A stretch of DNA of 64,000 nucleotides from positions 5,466,933 through 5,530,932 of the forward strand of contig NC_049995.1 in NCBI RefSeq assembly GCF_000003815.2, given 5' to 3'. Shown piece after piece: positions 24,357-33,549 of the stretch. This stretch comes from Branchiostoma floridae. Lineage: Eukaryota > Chordata > Leptocardii > Amphioxiformes > Branchiostomatidae. Positions within the stretch are counted from its first letter, which is position 1. Each line of letters begins with the position of its first letter. Position numbers and translations under genes: made by a program. The notes beneath the pieces are model-generated. The model saw only the letters and a list, made by a program, of their open reading frames with translations. It searched no databases and had not been told where the DNA came from.

Positions 24357-25020
24357 ACCACACAATATCTCCTCTTTTTCATGGACAACATGAATGCAGA
24401 TGCAGCGTTTCTTTCATTCTGCAACATGCTATGAAAAATTGTGACATACCTTTAGCTCTGTATGCAAAGCCTATTTCCTCAGTATCCTTGCAGCCCTCAG
24501 CATTCTCTGGTTTGGTGTGGTCGTTCGAGCTATGATCTTCCTCATTCCCCTTGTTGACTTCCTCAACCTCTTGGTTCGCGTAAGTGTGTTCTGATTCATA
24601 CTCCGAACACAACACTATGTGATCTCCAACGTGGAGGTATCGAGGCCCGGCCGCGGAAGGTAGCGGATCGGGGTAGACACTAGGAGCGGAACCATACGGG
24701 CCTGCTCCCGTCTGTTTTTTGATGACGGTGCGGTCATAGTCATGCTTCTTGAGATTGTCAGCTTTGCCTTGGATTTTAATATCTTTTTCAGCGATGGAGG
24801 AGGATACCTTTTCTTTTACTTTATGAGTATGTTTCCCACGTGTTTTGGTTGGAGTATTTTCCTTGGATTGATGTCTTGAACTGATCTCTGGGACATCCAC
24901 TTCTTCATCCTTTGTCTCATGTACTGCCTGTTGACGCCTTGAGCTCTGTTTCATGACAGTCACATCTTTCCCTTTTGTGTTCTGTTGTTCGGGTGACGGC
25001 GTGGTCTTGGTTGTTGCCAT
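18641..25020 (-). CDS. Single-pass membrane protein with five EGF modules and a C-type lectin domain
   Basis: Predicted cell-surface adhesion or recognition protein. Exons (minus): 25020-24450, 23620-23484, 22762-22570, EGF exons 21990-21874, 21795-21685, 21586-21476, 21361-21251, 21124-21014, then lectin exons 20744-20570, 19912-19727, 18742-18641. The first exon encodes a charged 190-residue tail ([18 protein letters not shown]). The second holds one membrane segment ([19 protein letters not shown]) with no signal peptide, so type II topology is inferred. Four EGF modules begin DI[DN]EC and carry C-x-N-x4-Y-x-C, the calcium-binding EGF pattern; the first lacks DxDEC. The lectin domain has WMGL, WTDG and GEWDDFKC but APG where EPN or QPD is usual, so sugar binding is doubtful. 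All phases agree except between 20744-20570 (ends phase 2) and 19912-19727 (starts phase 0). An in-frame ATG at 25125 is an alternative start. Confidence 0.88.
18843..18935. repeat. Short inverted-repeat element
   Basis: The left arm TTTTACAATGCGGTCCCAAA (from 18843) and right arm TTTGGGACCGCATTGTTAAA (to about 18935) are complementary with one mismatch and enclose an AT-rich loop. It lies just upstream of the last lectin exon, in the intron. Confidence 0.8.
19174..19290 (+). mobile_element. tRNA-derived SINE head and proximal body
   Basis: Read on the plus strand: GCAATGGCTGAGTCAG (A-box region) and GAGTTCGATCCCCGGCC (B box), followed by GAGTCATACCAAAGACTTTT. This matches the family of the SINE at 14037-14311 over the head and first body segment, then diverges. 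It is intronic in the lectin gene. Confidence 0.75.
20757..20890. repeat. 23-bp tandem repeat beside a lectin exon
   Basis: About five to six degenerate units of GGAATTTCACAGTATTAAAA plus TTT. The array starts about 13 bp beyond the acceptor side of exon 20744-20570, so it makes up the intron sequence upstream of that acceptor on the minus strand. Confidence 0.85.
22346..22545. repeat. Foldback-type interspersed repeat
   Basis: Arms GGTTTTGGAAACGGTCAGAC (22381) and CTAACTGTTTCCAAAACC (about 22469-22486) are complementary, with AGTTTTCGTCAGTG between. The outer motif GGATGTCTAACCTTCA recurs in either orientation at about 36063-36083, 36553, 49179-49196 and 55886. It is intronic in the lectin gene. 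Confidence 0.65.
23105..23465 (-). mobile_element. 3' end of a CR1/L2-type LINE (reverse transcriptase C-terminus)
   Basis: Read on the minus strand, the translation contains [20 protein letters not shown], then [12 protein letters not shown] and [19 protein letters not shown] before a stop. This is the characteristic C-terminal tail of CR1/L2-like reverse transcriptases. A frameshift separates it from an upstream piece ([18 protein letters not shown]). It is a dead fragment in the intron after the transmembrane exon. Confidence 0.8.
24283..24361. repeat. CA microsatellite
   Basis: (CA)n with scattered ACG interruptions, in the intron just downstream of the first exon of the lectin gene. Confidence 0.95.
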
Positions 25021-25598
25021 TACTACGTCTAACAAAAGAGCTCCGTGTAAGGCTAAGATTCTAATTGCATCGGTGCCCGTCAGGGACGTAGCTCCGACCG
25101 GGCTCCGAAGCCACAGAAAGGTCACGGCGTCTATTTGTTATCGGGTCCCGGGTTTATTTTAAGTTTTAAATTCTATGTGTAAATTCGACCCGGGTCCATT
25201 CGACCGGTATGTTTGCGGAAACGAAAAACCAAAATCTTTATCAAAGAATATAGACAGACTATGCAACTTGATTTTTTGTTACCAAGCTTATTATTTCGTT
25301 ATTTTGTGTTCTGTTGTCTTTTATTCTAGGCATTAGCAAACCTTATGTCAGTTGATGTCTTTGAATGTTATGCCAAAAAAAACAGCACATTTAAAAAACA
25401 ATTTAGAAGCGAAAATTCAAATTTATTCCCCTTTGTACCGAATTGGCGTCATCTAACATAGAAATTAAACTCGTGGGGCGACTTTTGCAACAGTTGCTTG
25501 GTCAAAAGACCAGAGAAATATCTTGAACTTTTTACCAGCCGATCCGACGGTTGTAAGCTGGGCTTGCTCGGTCACTGCAAGCTTGTACCCCGCCTGGC

Positions 25599-26030
25599 TA
25601 GGGGTGGGTACCGGTACAGAAAATTCAGGTCCGGTCCAGGTCCAGATGACCAGGTCCGGACCTGAAGCTAGTTTTGTCGGTGAAACTTGTGAATGGGCGA
25701 TACTCAAAACAATGGTCCATTTCGCTACAAAAATGTCTGTTTGATTCTGAATATCCGACTTCTACCGGCATGTCAAAATCCTATCTTTTTGTAAACTACA
25801 ATGCCTCCGTTATAATTAGCTCCCACCATGTTGGACTGTAAAAACCTGGGCAAAATGTCTATTAAATCTCTTTTACTTCGCTCTTGTTATTTTCTAGTCC
25901 GGGAAATCCCCAAACATTTCAACGCCTGCCGGTATAATCTCTTCATTTTCTAATCGGTCCAAAATCCGGTCTACTGATTTTTTCCAAGTCCGTTTTTTTT
26001 TCGGACCGGTCTAACAAGAAAAATCAGTTC
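25599..26030. mobile_element. hAT-like MITE relative
   Basis: Opens TAGGGGTGGGTACCGGTACA, then GGTCCGGTCCAGGTCC, and closes with TTTTTCGGACCGGTCTAACA. It is the same family as 16215-16572 and 62879-63290. I could not fix the right end or a target duplication. Confidence 0.65.
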
Positions 26031-27019
26031 AGTTAGTTAGTTTAGACAAGAACCAAGAAAAATCGCAGGAAAAAAATCACAAGAAATCTGCGAAATAAGA
26101 ATCTGATACATAGAAATACCTTAGTTTGTTGGCAGACAACGCTCGCAGTGACAAAACGTCCCGAATGCACGTGTGTTTTGCTACTATGACACAGAAGGGT
26201 TTTGTGCGAGGTCCAGACTAATCGACAAGCACATGCACATGAAGTTAAATGTGTATCATTCAAACTCTTATCAAAGAAGGCCGGCTTAAAGGTTATACCC
26301 AAATAAGGAGCGATGCAGGTGAATTCAGAGAAGAAAGCTTTTCAAAATATCTGAATTTGGCTGGAAGGATTTCTTTTAATACGTATATCTACTTCGTGCG
26401 TGATTGCGCACTTCAGATTTGGATTGCAAAATAACTTTCAAACGTAGCTGTTAGGGGACCTAAATCTACACAACTTCTTCGTTAAACAAACGGTCGTCTG
26501 CCACCAAAAATAAGACAACAGCATGTACAAGACAAAAGATACACACACAGGAATGTCTGCTGCAATGCCAATGTTACCACACTAGGGGGGGGGGGGCAAA
26601 CTTGACATTTACCTTCGTCTATTTGACACCCACATGCATGCCAAATATCATCACGATCCATTTGTAGCTGTTAAGGTTATCCTGACAAATGTCTGGAAAA
26701 ATAGATAGACACACATCCACACACAGATAGACACGCGCAAAACAATACCTCATTTTTCATGGAGGTAATAAAAGTGTGTTTTCCCAACATTAACATCTGC
26801 AGTGTAACATGTTGACTGTTGTGACACAGAAAAACAATGCAAAAAAAATCGTCGTAACAGTTTGTCTTTTTCTAAAGGTCCAGACCTCACCTAGACGGAG
26901 ATATAGGATTGACTTTTATCGAATCAATATCGAATTTAATTTCTGAAATTAACAAAACTCGACACTACGTACACGATATGATAACAACGTCATACCAAGA
27001 GTTTTTGACTCAATGAAAA
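26031..27019. other. No gene seen
   Basis: AT-rich spacer upstream of the lectin gene start. There is a G-run at 26586-26595 and no exon I can support. Confidence 0.5.
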
Positions 27020-27703
27020 TACAGTCAAACCTGTACACTACCAAAAATGATTTTTGCTTGTTTTGCTTACCCCATGGACAATTCTTATATGAAGAAAAAA
27101 TATTCTTGCAGGAAGAAAATGTAGAATAAAATTCTAAGCAAAACAAGCAAAACAAGAATCTACCAAAAAATCTTAATTCTCATGCAAAGAACAATTTTCT
27201 TATTCTTCTTTGGTGAAGAAAATTTTTTCTCACACCTAAGAACTTTAAGCAAAATCTTCTTGTTTTTTCTTATGGTGCAAGAAAAAAAATCTAGAAATGC
27301 TTATTTTTTTTAAAACTCTTAAGAAATACAAGAATTTTTGCTCTTGATGTAAGAAAAGTATTCTTGGTGTAAGAATATTAATCTCAAAAATGTCTAAAAA
27401 AATTCAAGCAAAAATTTGCTTGCCCCATGGACAAGCACGTTTTTCTTAGATTTCTTGGGGACAGAATAATTTTCTTCCTGGAAGATAAATTTTCTGTGAG
27501 GAAGAAAAACAAGAAAAAATCATTTTTGGTAGTGTATTAGGGGCCACCTCTACAGAGGGGCCACCTGTCCATAGTGGCCACTTTTTGTCGGTCCCTTGGG
27601 TATTTTATCTACAAGTTACCACCTCTATACAGAGGCCACCTGTCTATAGTGGCCAAATTTGTCCGGTCCCTTGAGTGGCCGCTATAGACAGGTTTGACTG
27701 TAG
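27020..27703. mobile_element. Inverted-repeat element X, interrupted by element Y
   Basis: Left end TACAGTCAAACCTGTA and right end GACAGGTTTGACTGTA are inverted. The inner part repeats GGCCACCTGTCTATAGTGGCC. Its left arm is split at 27034-27035 by a 499-bp insertion. A diverged relative without the insertion lies at about 30883-31065. Confidence 0.75.
27036..27534. mobile_element. TA-flanked MITE (Tc1/mariner-like) nested in element X
   Basis: Terminal inverted repeats CACTACCAAAAATGATTTTT and its complement, flanked by TA on both sides (27034-27035 and 27535-27536). The interior is dominated by AAGAAAAA/TTTTTCTT, and no coding sequence remains. The superfamily is inferred from the TA target. 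Confidence 0.78.
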
Positions 27704-28466
27704 TTATTTATAAATCGAAGCATATTGTTCCTCCTAGTTGTTTCCACAGAACAATACGTAATGTTTATCACGATTTATGGCGTCATAGTGCTTTGATTCA
27801 ACGAGTCGTTTTATGAACTTACCGCGTTACTTTGATAATCTCTAACAGAGGAGTATGGTTTTGAATTTAGTGTGATTGTTTTCAATGTGTCTGTCTTGTC
27901 ACGTGTACGTGACGAAATTATATTTACGTTTTTAAATGCATGTAGAACATTGGTATGGCCAGTCGTACGTCTACAAACTGGACGTGAAAACACATAACAA
28001 TTAAACATTGTCCTGTCGGGACGTTTGACCAGTATGCCACCTCTGAGGCTGTGCTAGTCAGTGCTTTATCAGATCATTGTTCTCTTGCGAACGCACGCAC
28101 ACACACACACACACACATACATAAATACGCACATTTAACATGTATACAAAAACGCACACACTCACATACACAAACACCAAAAATATAATCTTCTAGGCAA
28201 AGCTAAAGAGCATCTGTAAGACACGTTTCTGTCTGGTTCTTTGGTATGGAGGAATATCAAAGAAGGTTTGGATATTAGAAACTCCTCAACTGATTGTAAA
28301 AACTTCCAATGATTGTAAGAAGCTTATCCCATACTACAACTCCTGTATTAGTTAGTTAAGCTATAGAACTGTAGTTATGTAGATGCCATACTTTGTACCT
28401 CGTACAATTGTTGTGCAATAAAGTTATATATCTCACAACAATAGACCACGCACGAGTACACCCTAC
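27704..28466. other. No gene seen; CA microsatellite and retroposon tail
   Basis: An impure CA repeat runs over about 28090-28172. The CATACTTTGTACC...TTGTGCAATAAAGTT tail motif is at 28388-28428. Nothing coding is supported. Confidence 0.5.
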
Positions 28467-28623
28467 CGGTTCTGATTCATAACGCATAACATGCTTTCGC
28501 GTTTGTTTCTGTCATTACCACCACGACTAAATGGTTTAGGGTTCATTTCCGTTCTCAAGCCAGTGTCGAGTACAATACTTCTGGCCTTCATTTGTTTATC
28601 AATATTCCTCGCGGATAACTCAA
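28467..28623 (-). CDS. Candidate orphan coding exon
   Basis: On the minus strand a strong acceptor (CTCTTCTTGTTCTTTTCATAG) precedes an open stretch translating to ELSARNIDKQMKARSIV...MNPKPFSRGGNDRNKR, followed by a GTAGGG donor at 28466-28465. The composition looks protein-like, but no family is recognised and no partner exon with matching phase was found. It could be an isolated exon of an unknown gene or chance. Confidence 0.25.
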
Positions 28624-29774
28624 CTATGAAAAGAACAAGAAGAGAAAAAAACTGAGTTGGTAGTATGAACATTTGGTAAGTCCACAGTGATTTTCTTGTT
28701 GCAGAATCAAAAGTTGTGAATGCGGACATCATCATCAGGTGGTATGGGTGTTCTTGACTCAATTGCATAATTAATTAAGAAAGTATTTGAATGATGTCTT
28801 ACCAATTGAAAGAATTTCAAACCTAGAATTTGTTCTAATATAGTATTTGCTGTGGCCATTTAAATCAGCCCCAATAGTTGTCTGGACCCTTCATATAATG
28901 CTTTGTTGTGACGCTTATGAATGAATAAATAAATAAATAACCAACAACCATATTTCCAGAAAGCTACCTTTAATACCAAAGATAGAGATAGCAGAAACAT
29001 AACCACACACACAAAGATATGATCAGCAATAAACTTCAAGTTCAATGTGCCTGCTTTTGACAAAAATAGGTGCAAATGTTGTGAATAAAATACTAAAATA
29101 CTAACATAGGCCAAACTAGTAGCAAAGTCTGCATCGCTGTTGTAATGAAATAACGCTATATGCTTTTGGTATATTTTCCTAAAAATAACTTGAGTTAGAA
29201 TTGGCATACTAATCACTTTCAAAAAGCTTTGACAGAAATTGACGGAGAAGAAACACACATTTCCACATTCCCTTTAAAAAAAAAAAAGGCTGAGGTATTT
29301 AGCAAATAAAGTGCACTGAAACCCACATAATATCCATGTTTGTATACTGAAAGTGGGCAACATAGATTTGACCCATCTACATCATAGTAACCAATTGCAA
29401 AAATGTAGGATCTAAAAAATGGACTTTAAAATCCATCCCATACATTGCTTGGCAAACTACCTGTATATACAGGCACAGCAAAGACATTTTTCCCTGCAAA
29501 AATATTTCTAATTTTGCAGATTTTGTTCAAAATAACAGAGCTGTATCAATTTTGATATGATTTTTTGTAAAGATATTTGACCATAAGACAACACTCTCTA
29601 AAACAGCCTCTAAATACAAGTTGCGTTGCTTGTTCCAAACATGTTTGATACAATTATGCGTCAAATTATATTTGGAATGGACAGTAGTATGATACCAAAC
29701 CAATGTTCCAATCCCCTGCACATAGATAACAGTCATGTATTTTGCTCATCATCTACAAACTAATTTTTGTAATT
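28624..29774. other. No gene seen
   Basis: AT-rich non-coding sequence with a short (AATA)n run near 28922-28940. No repeat family or exon is recognised. Confidence 0.5.
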
Positions 29775-30412
29775 AAAAAAAAAGTATTCCCAAAGCATTT
29801 TGAAGCTTTAGGGGCAGTGGCAGGGTTGTAGCCAGCCTGAAATCATTTTCAGTCCCCTTGATATTGAATGGGAATCCTATTGAGCACCAAAGGCATGGTG
29901 TGACGTTGCGCATCATTTCTAGGGGGTCTGGGTCCCAGAAAATTTTTAAATCAAGACCCCCTGAAACACTATTTCCTGCATTTTGAGGTGCAAATTTTGC
30001 TTGTAGACTAAGCTGTTCAATGGCATCTGTTTTGGTGAAGAAGAACACATAGGTTTCAGTTTTTTTTTTATATCTTTACATATCAATTTTTGTCTGTCCG
30101 AGGGGACGGAATGGGGAAAACTTTTTTCAGTCCCCAGCTGCAAAATTCCTTCAAAGGACTGAAGGACAGGTGCTGGCTACAACCCTGGGCAGTGGGTTGT
30201 TATCTACTGTGTCTAGGGTACAGTATTTGAAGGTGGAGCCCAACCCTCTCCTTCTACTGTCTTTTACCTCCCCAACCAAAGTCAGGTACCCATTTTTACA
30301 CATGGGTGGAATGAGGAAAGTCGTGTTAAGTGCCTTTCCAAAAGGCACAACATCGTTGGTATATCAGGTTTTCAAACCCAGTACCTCTAGTCACACCCTA
30401 ACCATTACACCA
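29775..30412 (-). mobile_element. tRNA-derived SINE split by a hAT-like insertion
   Basis: Read on the minus strand, a tRNA-like head (GTGTAATGGTTAGGGTGTG, then a weak B box GGGTTTGAAAACC) lies at about 30355-30412. The body contains ATGGGTGGAATGAGGAAAG on the plus strand and AAGTGCCTTTCC. The tail continues on the far side of the insertion as CTAAAGCTTCAAAATGC and a T/A run to about 29775. Confidence 0.7.
29821..30187. mobile_element. hAT-like MITE, 367 bp, perfect 8-bp target duplication
   Basis: Ends are CAGGGTTGTAGCCAGC and GCTGGCTACAACCCTG, exact inverted repeats of 16 bp. The 8-mer GGCAGTGG flanks both sides (29813-29820 and 30188-30195). CAGGG termini with 8-bp duplications are typical of hAT. 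No transposase is present. Confidence 0.9.
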
Positions 30413-31273
30413 ACACAAAATGCCACCATTTGTAAAATGGAACAAATGTATTTTTGTGATATTTCAGGAAAAGTACTAGAATTGTTACTACATTTGTTAC
30501 TGAGCCATACTTTTACATTTAAGAATGACAGGAAGGCAGGAATACATGATGAATTATTCCTATGCGAAGTATGCTAAAACTTACATTTGATCCTTGACCA
30601 TTTCATGACCTTAATTGGAAGCACTCATTTTTGAAATTGCTACAAGAAATAAATCATTGCAAGGTAACAGTTACTAAACATGAATTTGGATATCAATAAC
30701 ATCATTTCAGAACCTCTCTTATTGCTTAGGATTTCTCTATCTGTATCACACAAATTCTAAATCAAACATGAATTATACACCTTTCCATAGTTTGCATATT
30801 TTTAAGCAGTAAAGATTCAAAGTATATGTACAGATTTGCAAACTGATTTTCGAGCATAAAACACACCAGATTCTGAAACAGACATAGTAAAACCTGCCCA
30901 AGAAGACCACTCAGGAGACCAATAAAATCTGGTCAATGTTGACTGGTGGTCACTTTAATGTAGATAGGATTCTTCATACTAGTTTTAGTGGGAAAAATTA
31001 TTCAAGGGAGACCAGGTGGTCCTTTTGTAGAGGTGGCCACTTGTACAGGTTTGTCTGTAAAGTCTCCTATGTCAATAATTACATTGTACAGTATATTGTA
31101 CACATTGACTCTCAAAAACACCTTGTTGATAGAGCCATATACAAAATAATCAAAAGTAAGCAAAACCACTAGATCCTTTACTGCTGTATCATTCTATAAC
31201 CCTTATGAGAAAAAAGATGACTGGATATTGCCTTAGATTTGGAAAATGTCTTCAGACTGTTTCATTGCTTGCA
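30413..31273. other. No gene; spacer 3' of the ERICH3 gene with element-X relative
   Basis: About 30883-31065 is a diverged copy of element X (ends AGTAAAACCTG and CAGGTTTGTCTGTA). The remainder is AT-rich and lies downstream of the ERICH3 stop. No clear polyadenylation signal is seen close to that stop. Confidence 0.55.
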
Positions 31274-33549
31274 CTAAGATGCCCTCTTTTCTAAGATGTC
31301 TTGGATTTCCTTCTTAACCCCATCTCCCATGCCACTGTTTCCCTCGTGAAGCTTCATGTCGAGAATCGTGCTGTTCTTTTCCAGCATCTGTAGCAGCTTG
31401 CGCCCGCCTCCGAACGCGATGTTGTTCCCTTCCAAGTCAACTGTCTGCAATGTCTTATTTTCTGACAGACCGTCCACCAACATGGCCACTTCGATGTTAG
31501 TGATCTCACAGTAGTCGAAATGGATTTCCTTTACCGTCGTGTTGGTTTTCAGCGCGTCAGCGATCTTCTTCCACCCGTCTGCAGAGATGCCCTTGTTACC
31601 CGTCAGCATCAGTACGTGCGGACCGCAATCGTGCTCAAGAAGACGAGATAAACTTTCTGCTCCGCCGTCACCAAAGCCACAGTCACCAATGTCAAGCTGC
31701 TGCAGTATGTATGGTGCTTTGCCCTCTGACCCTTCACCTTTCACCTCTTCTACACTGTCAGATTTTTCAGCATCCTCAGCAGAAGTATCATCATCATCAT
31801 CATCTTCTTCATCACTCGGGTTTTCATCTTTTTCTTCCTCTGGTTTCTGTTCTTGTGGACCAGGGGATCCAGATTCTGACGTTGCTTTGTTGTCTTTGTC
31901 CTCTTCAGCATCACTTGGATTCTCATCCTTTTCCTGTTCCTTCTTTCCCTCCTTTTCTTCACCTTCATCCTCTTTTTCTTGCTGATCTTTCTGTTCTGCT
32001 GTGTCATCTTCTGGTTGGTCAGACTTTTCTGACGTGGCAGTTTCTGGTTGGTCAGGCTGCTCTGATGGGGCAGGCTCTGGTTGGTCAGATTGTTCTGAAG
32101 TAGCTGACTCTGGTTGGTCTGACTGTGATGATGTGGCAGGCTCTGGTTGGTCAGGTTGTGGGGATGTAGCTGGTTCTGATTGGTCAGGCTTGGATGAGTC
32201 ATAGATGGATATGAGTCCATCTACAATGGNNNNNNNNNNNNNNNNNNNNNNNNNNNNNNNNNNNNNNNNNNNNNNNNNNNNNNNNNNNNNNNNNNNNNNN
32301 NNNNNNNNNNNNNNNNNNNNNNNNNNNNNCGTCACCAAGTGGGTTGCCATGTAGACTGCAGAAAAACACAGGAATATATTTCTTTTGATAAAAAGCACTT
32401 CTGGCAATCCCTCCCTGTGAAAATATACCCCAATCCTTTCCTCCCTACAAAAATGCTACAGAATGCTACAGAAATGGTAAGGAAACTTGCTGCCGTACAT
32501 GTGCCACTAAGGCAATACGAGGGTTAAAACAATACCAACGACAGTTACTAACAACATCAATACAGTCAGCATTGGTTTGGGCACCACAGGATGGAATAGA
32601 AAGTTTAGAATTGAATTATACATTGCATACTAAAGGGTTAATGATTTTGCAGAAAATTTCGATCAAATCTAAAGCATTGCTTGTTGATAATCATTCGTAG
32701 CTTTGGGATAATGACAGTTTAGAGACAGTATTCGACCGGTTTCGACTTTGTCTTTCTCAAGAATTGCATGTTGGCAACGTTTGTTTTAGAATTGTTTACT
32801 ATGAATTTCTTACTTACAGTAGAACCTCTATGGAAGGTTTGGTCCTCAGGGTGTCCACAACAGAAGCTGCTCCCTCAGGGCCGACCTTGTTCAGATTGAA
32901 GTTCAACATCTGTAGATACATGAGAAACACAAACTGTTTAACACTTAGCACACTAAAGTCACCATTTAAATGATCTCTATCCGTTGCGGGTTAAGCAGCA
33001 ATGAGAAGGTTAAACAAGTGCAATTAATACAAAGAAAATGAAAATGAAAATTAGACCAAATATGAAAATGAAAATTAGACCCATCAGTTTTCAGTTAACT
33101 CTTTTTAGCAACCCAAAAGATCCACAAACACCTGAATTAAAACCTGACTGAATTGTCATTAATTTAACACAATACTTTTAAGAACAGGTTTGTCATCAAG
33201 AAATTAAGATAAAACAACCAATGATAACAAGCAACAATTGATACAAGTAACCCTGAATACTGTTTTAAAAAAACAGATAAAGCTGAACTAGCGTAACATC
33301 AGAAGCTATTACAACAAATATACTTCTTAGTATTACCATGTTATCAAAACTCTAGATACGAATTTTAACCATAAGAATTGACAAGTAGGTTTATCAATTA
33401 TCATGTAATGTACAGACCTTAATAGAGGCTGGAGACTTCTTGACGGCATTACAGAGTTTCTGAGCGTTGGCATCGTCGACTGAACCATTCCGCATGACCA
33501 GGGAAGACAGCATGTCACTGTTACCCACCAGGGAAACTAGCTCTTCAAC
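31274..33549 (-). other. C-terminal LRR region, split by an acidic repeat insert
   Basis: Exons 33549-33418, 32909-32818 and the start of 32355 encode LRR-like units (SSLVMRNGSVDD, MLNFNLNKVGPEGA, LLLHGNPLGD). After the gap comes an acidic stretch of about 190 residues. It opens with six copies of an 11-residue unit of the type QPDQPEPATSS. The LRRs then resume: QLDIGDCGFGDGGAESLSRL, EIHFDYCEITNIEV and TVDLEGNNIAFGGGRKLL, up to ILEKRAS and stop. The spacing fits ribonuclease-inhibitor or tropomodulin-like repeats of about 28 residues. Confidence 0.8.

Noticed and set aside
31539-32204. Plus-strand Ser-rich open frames
   Set aside because: Reverse translation of the acidic repeat exon of ERICH3; the minus-strand reading has the splice sites and family context.
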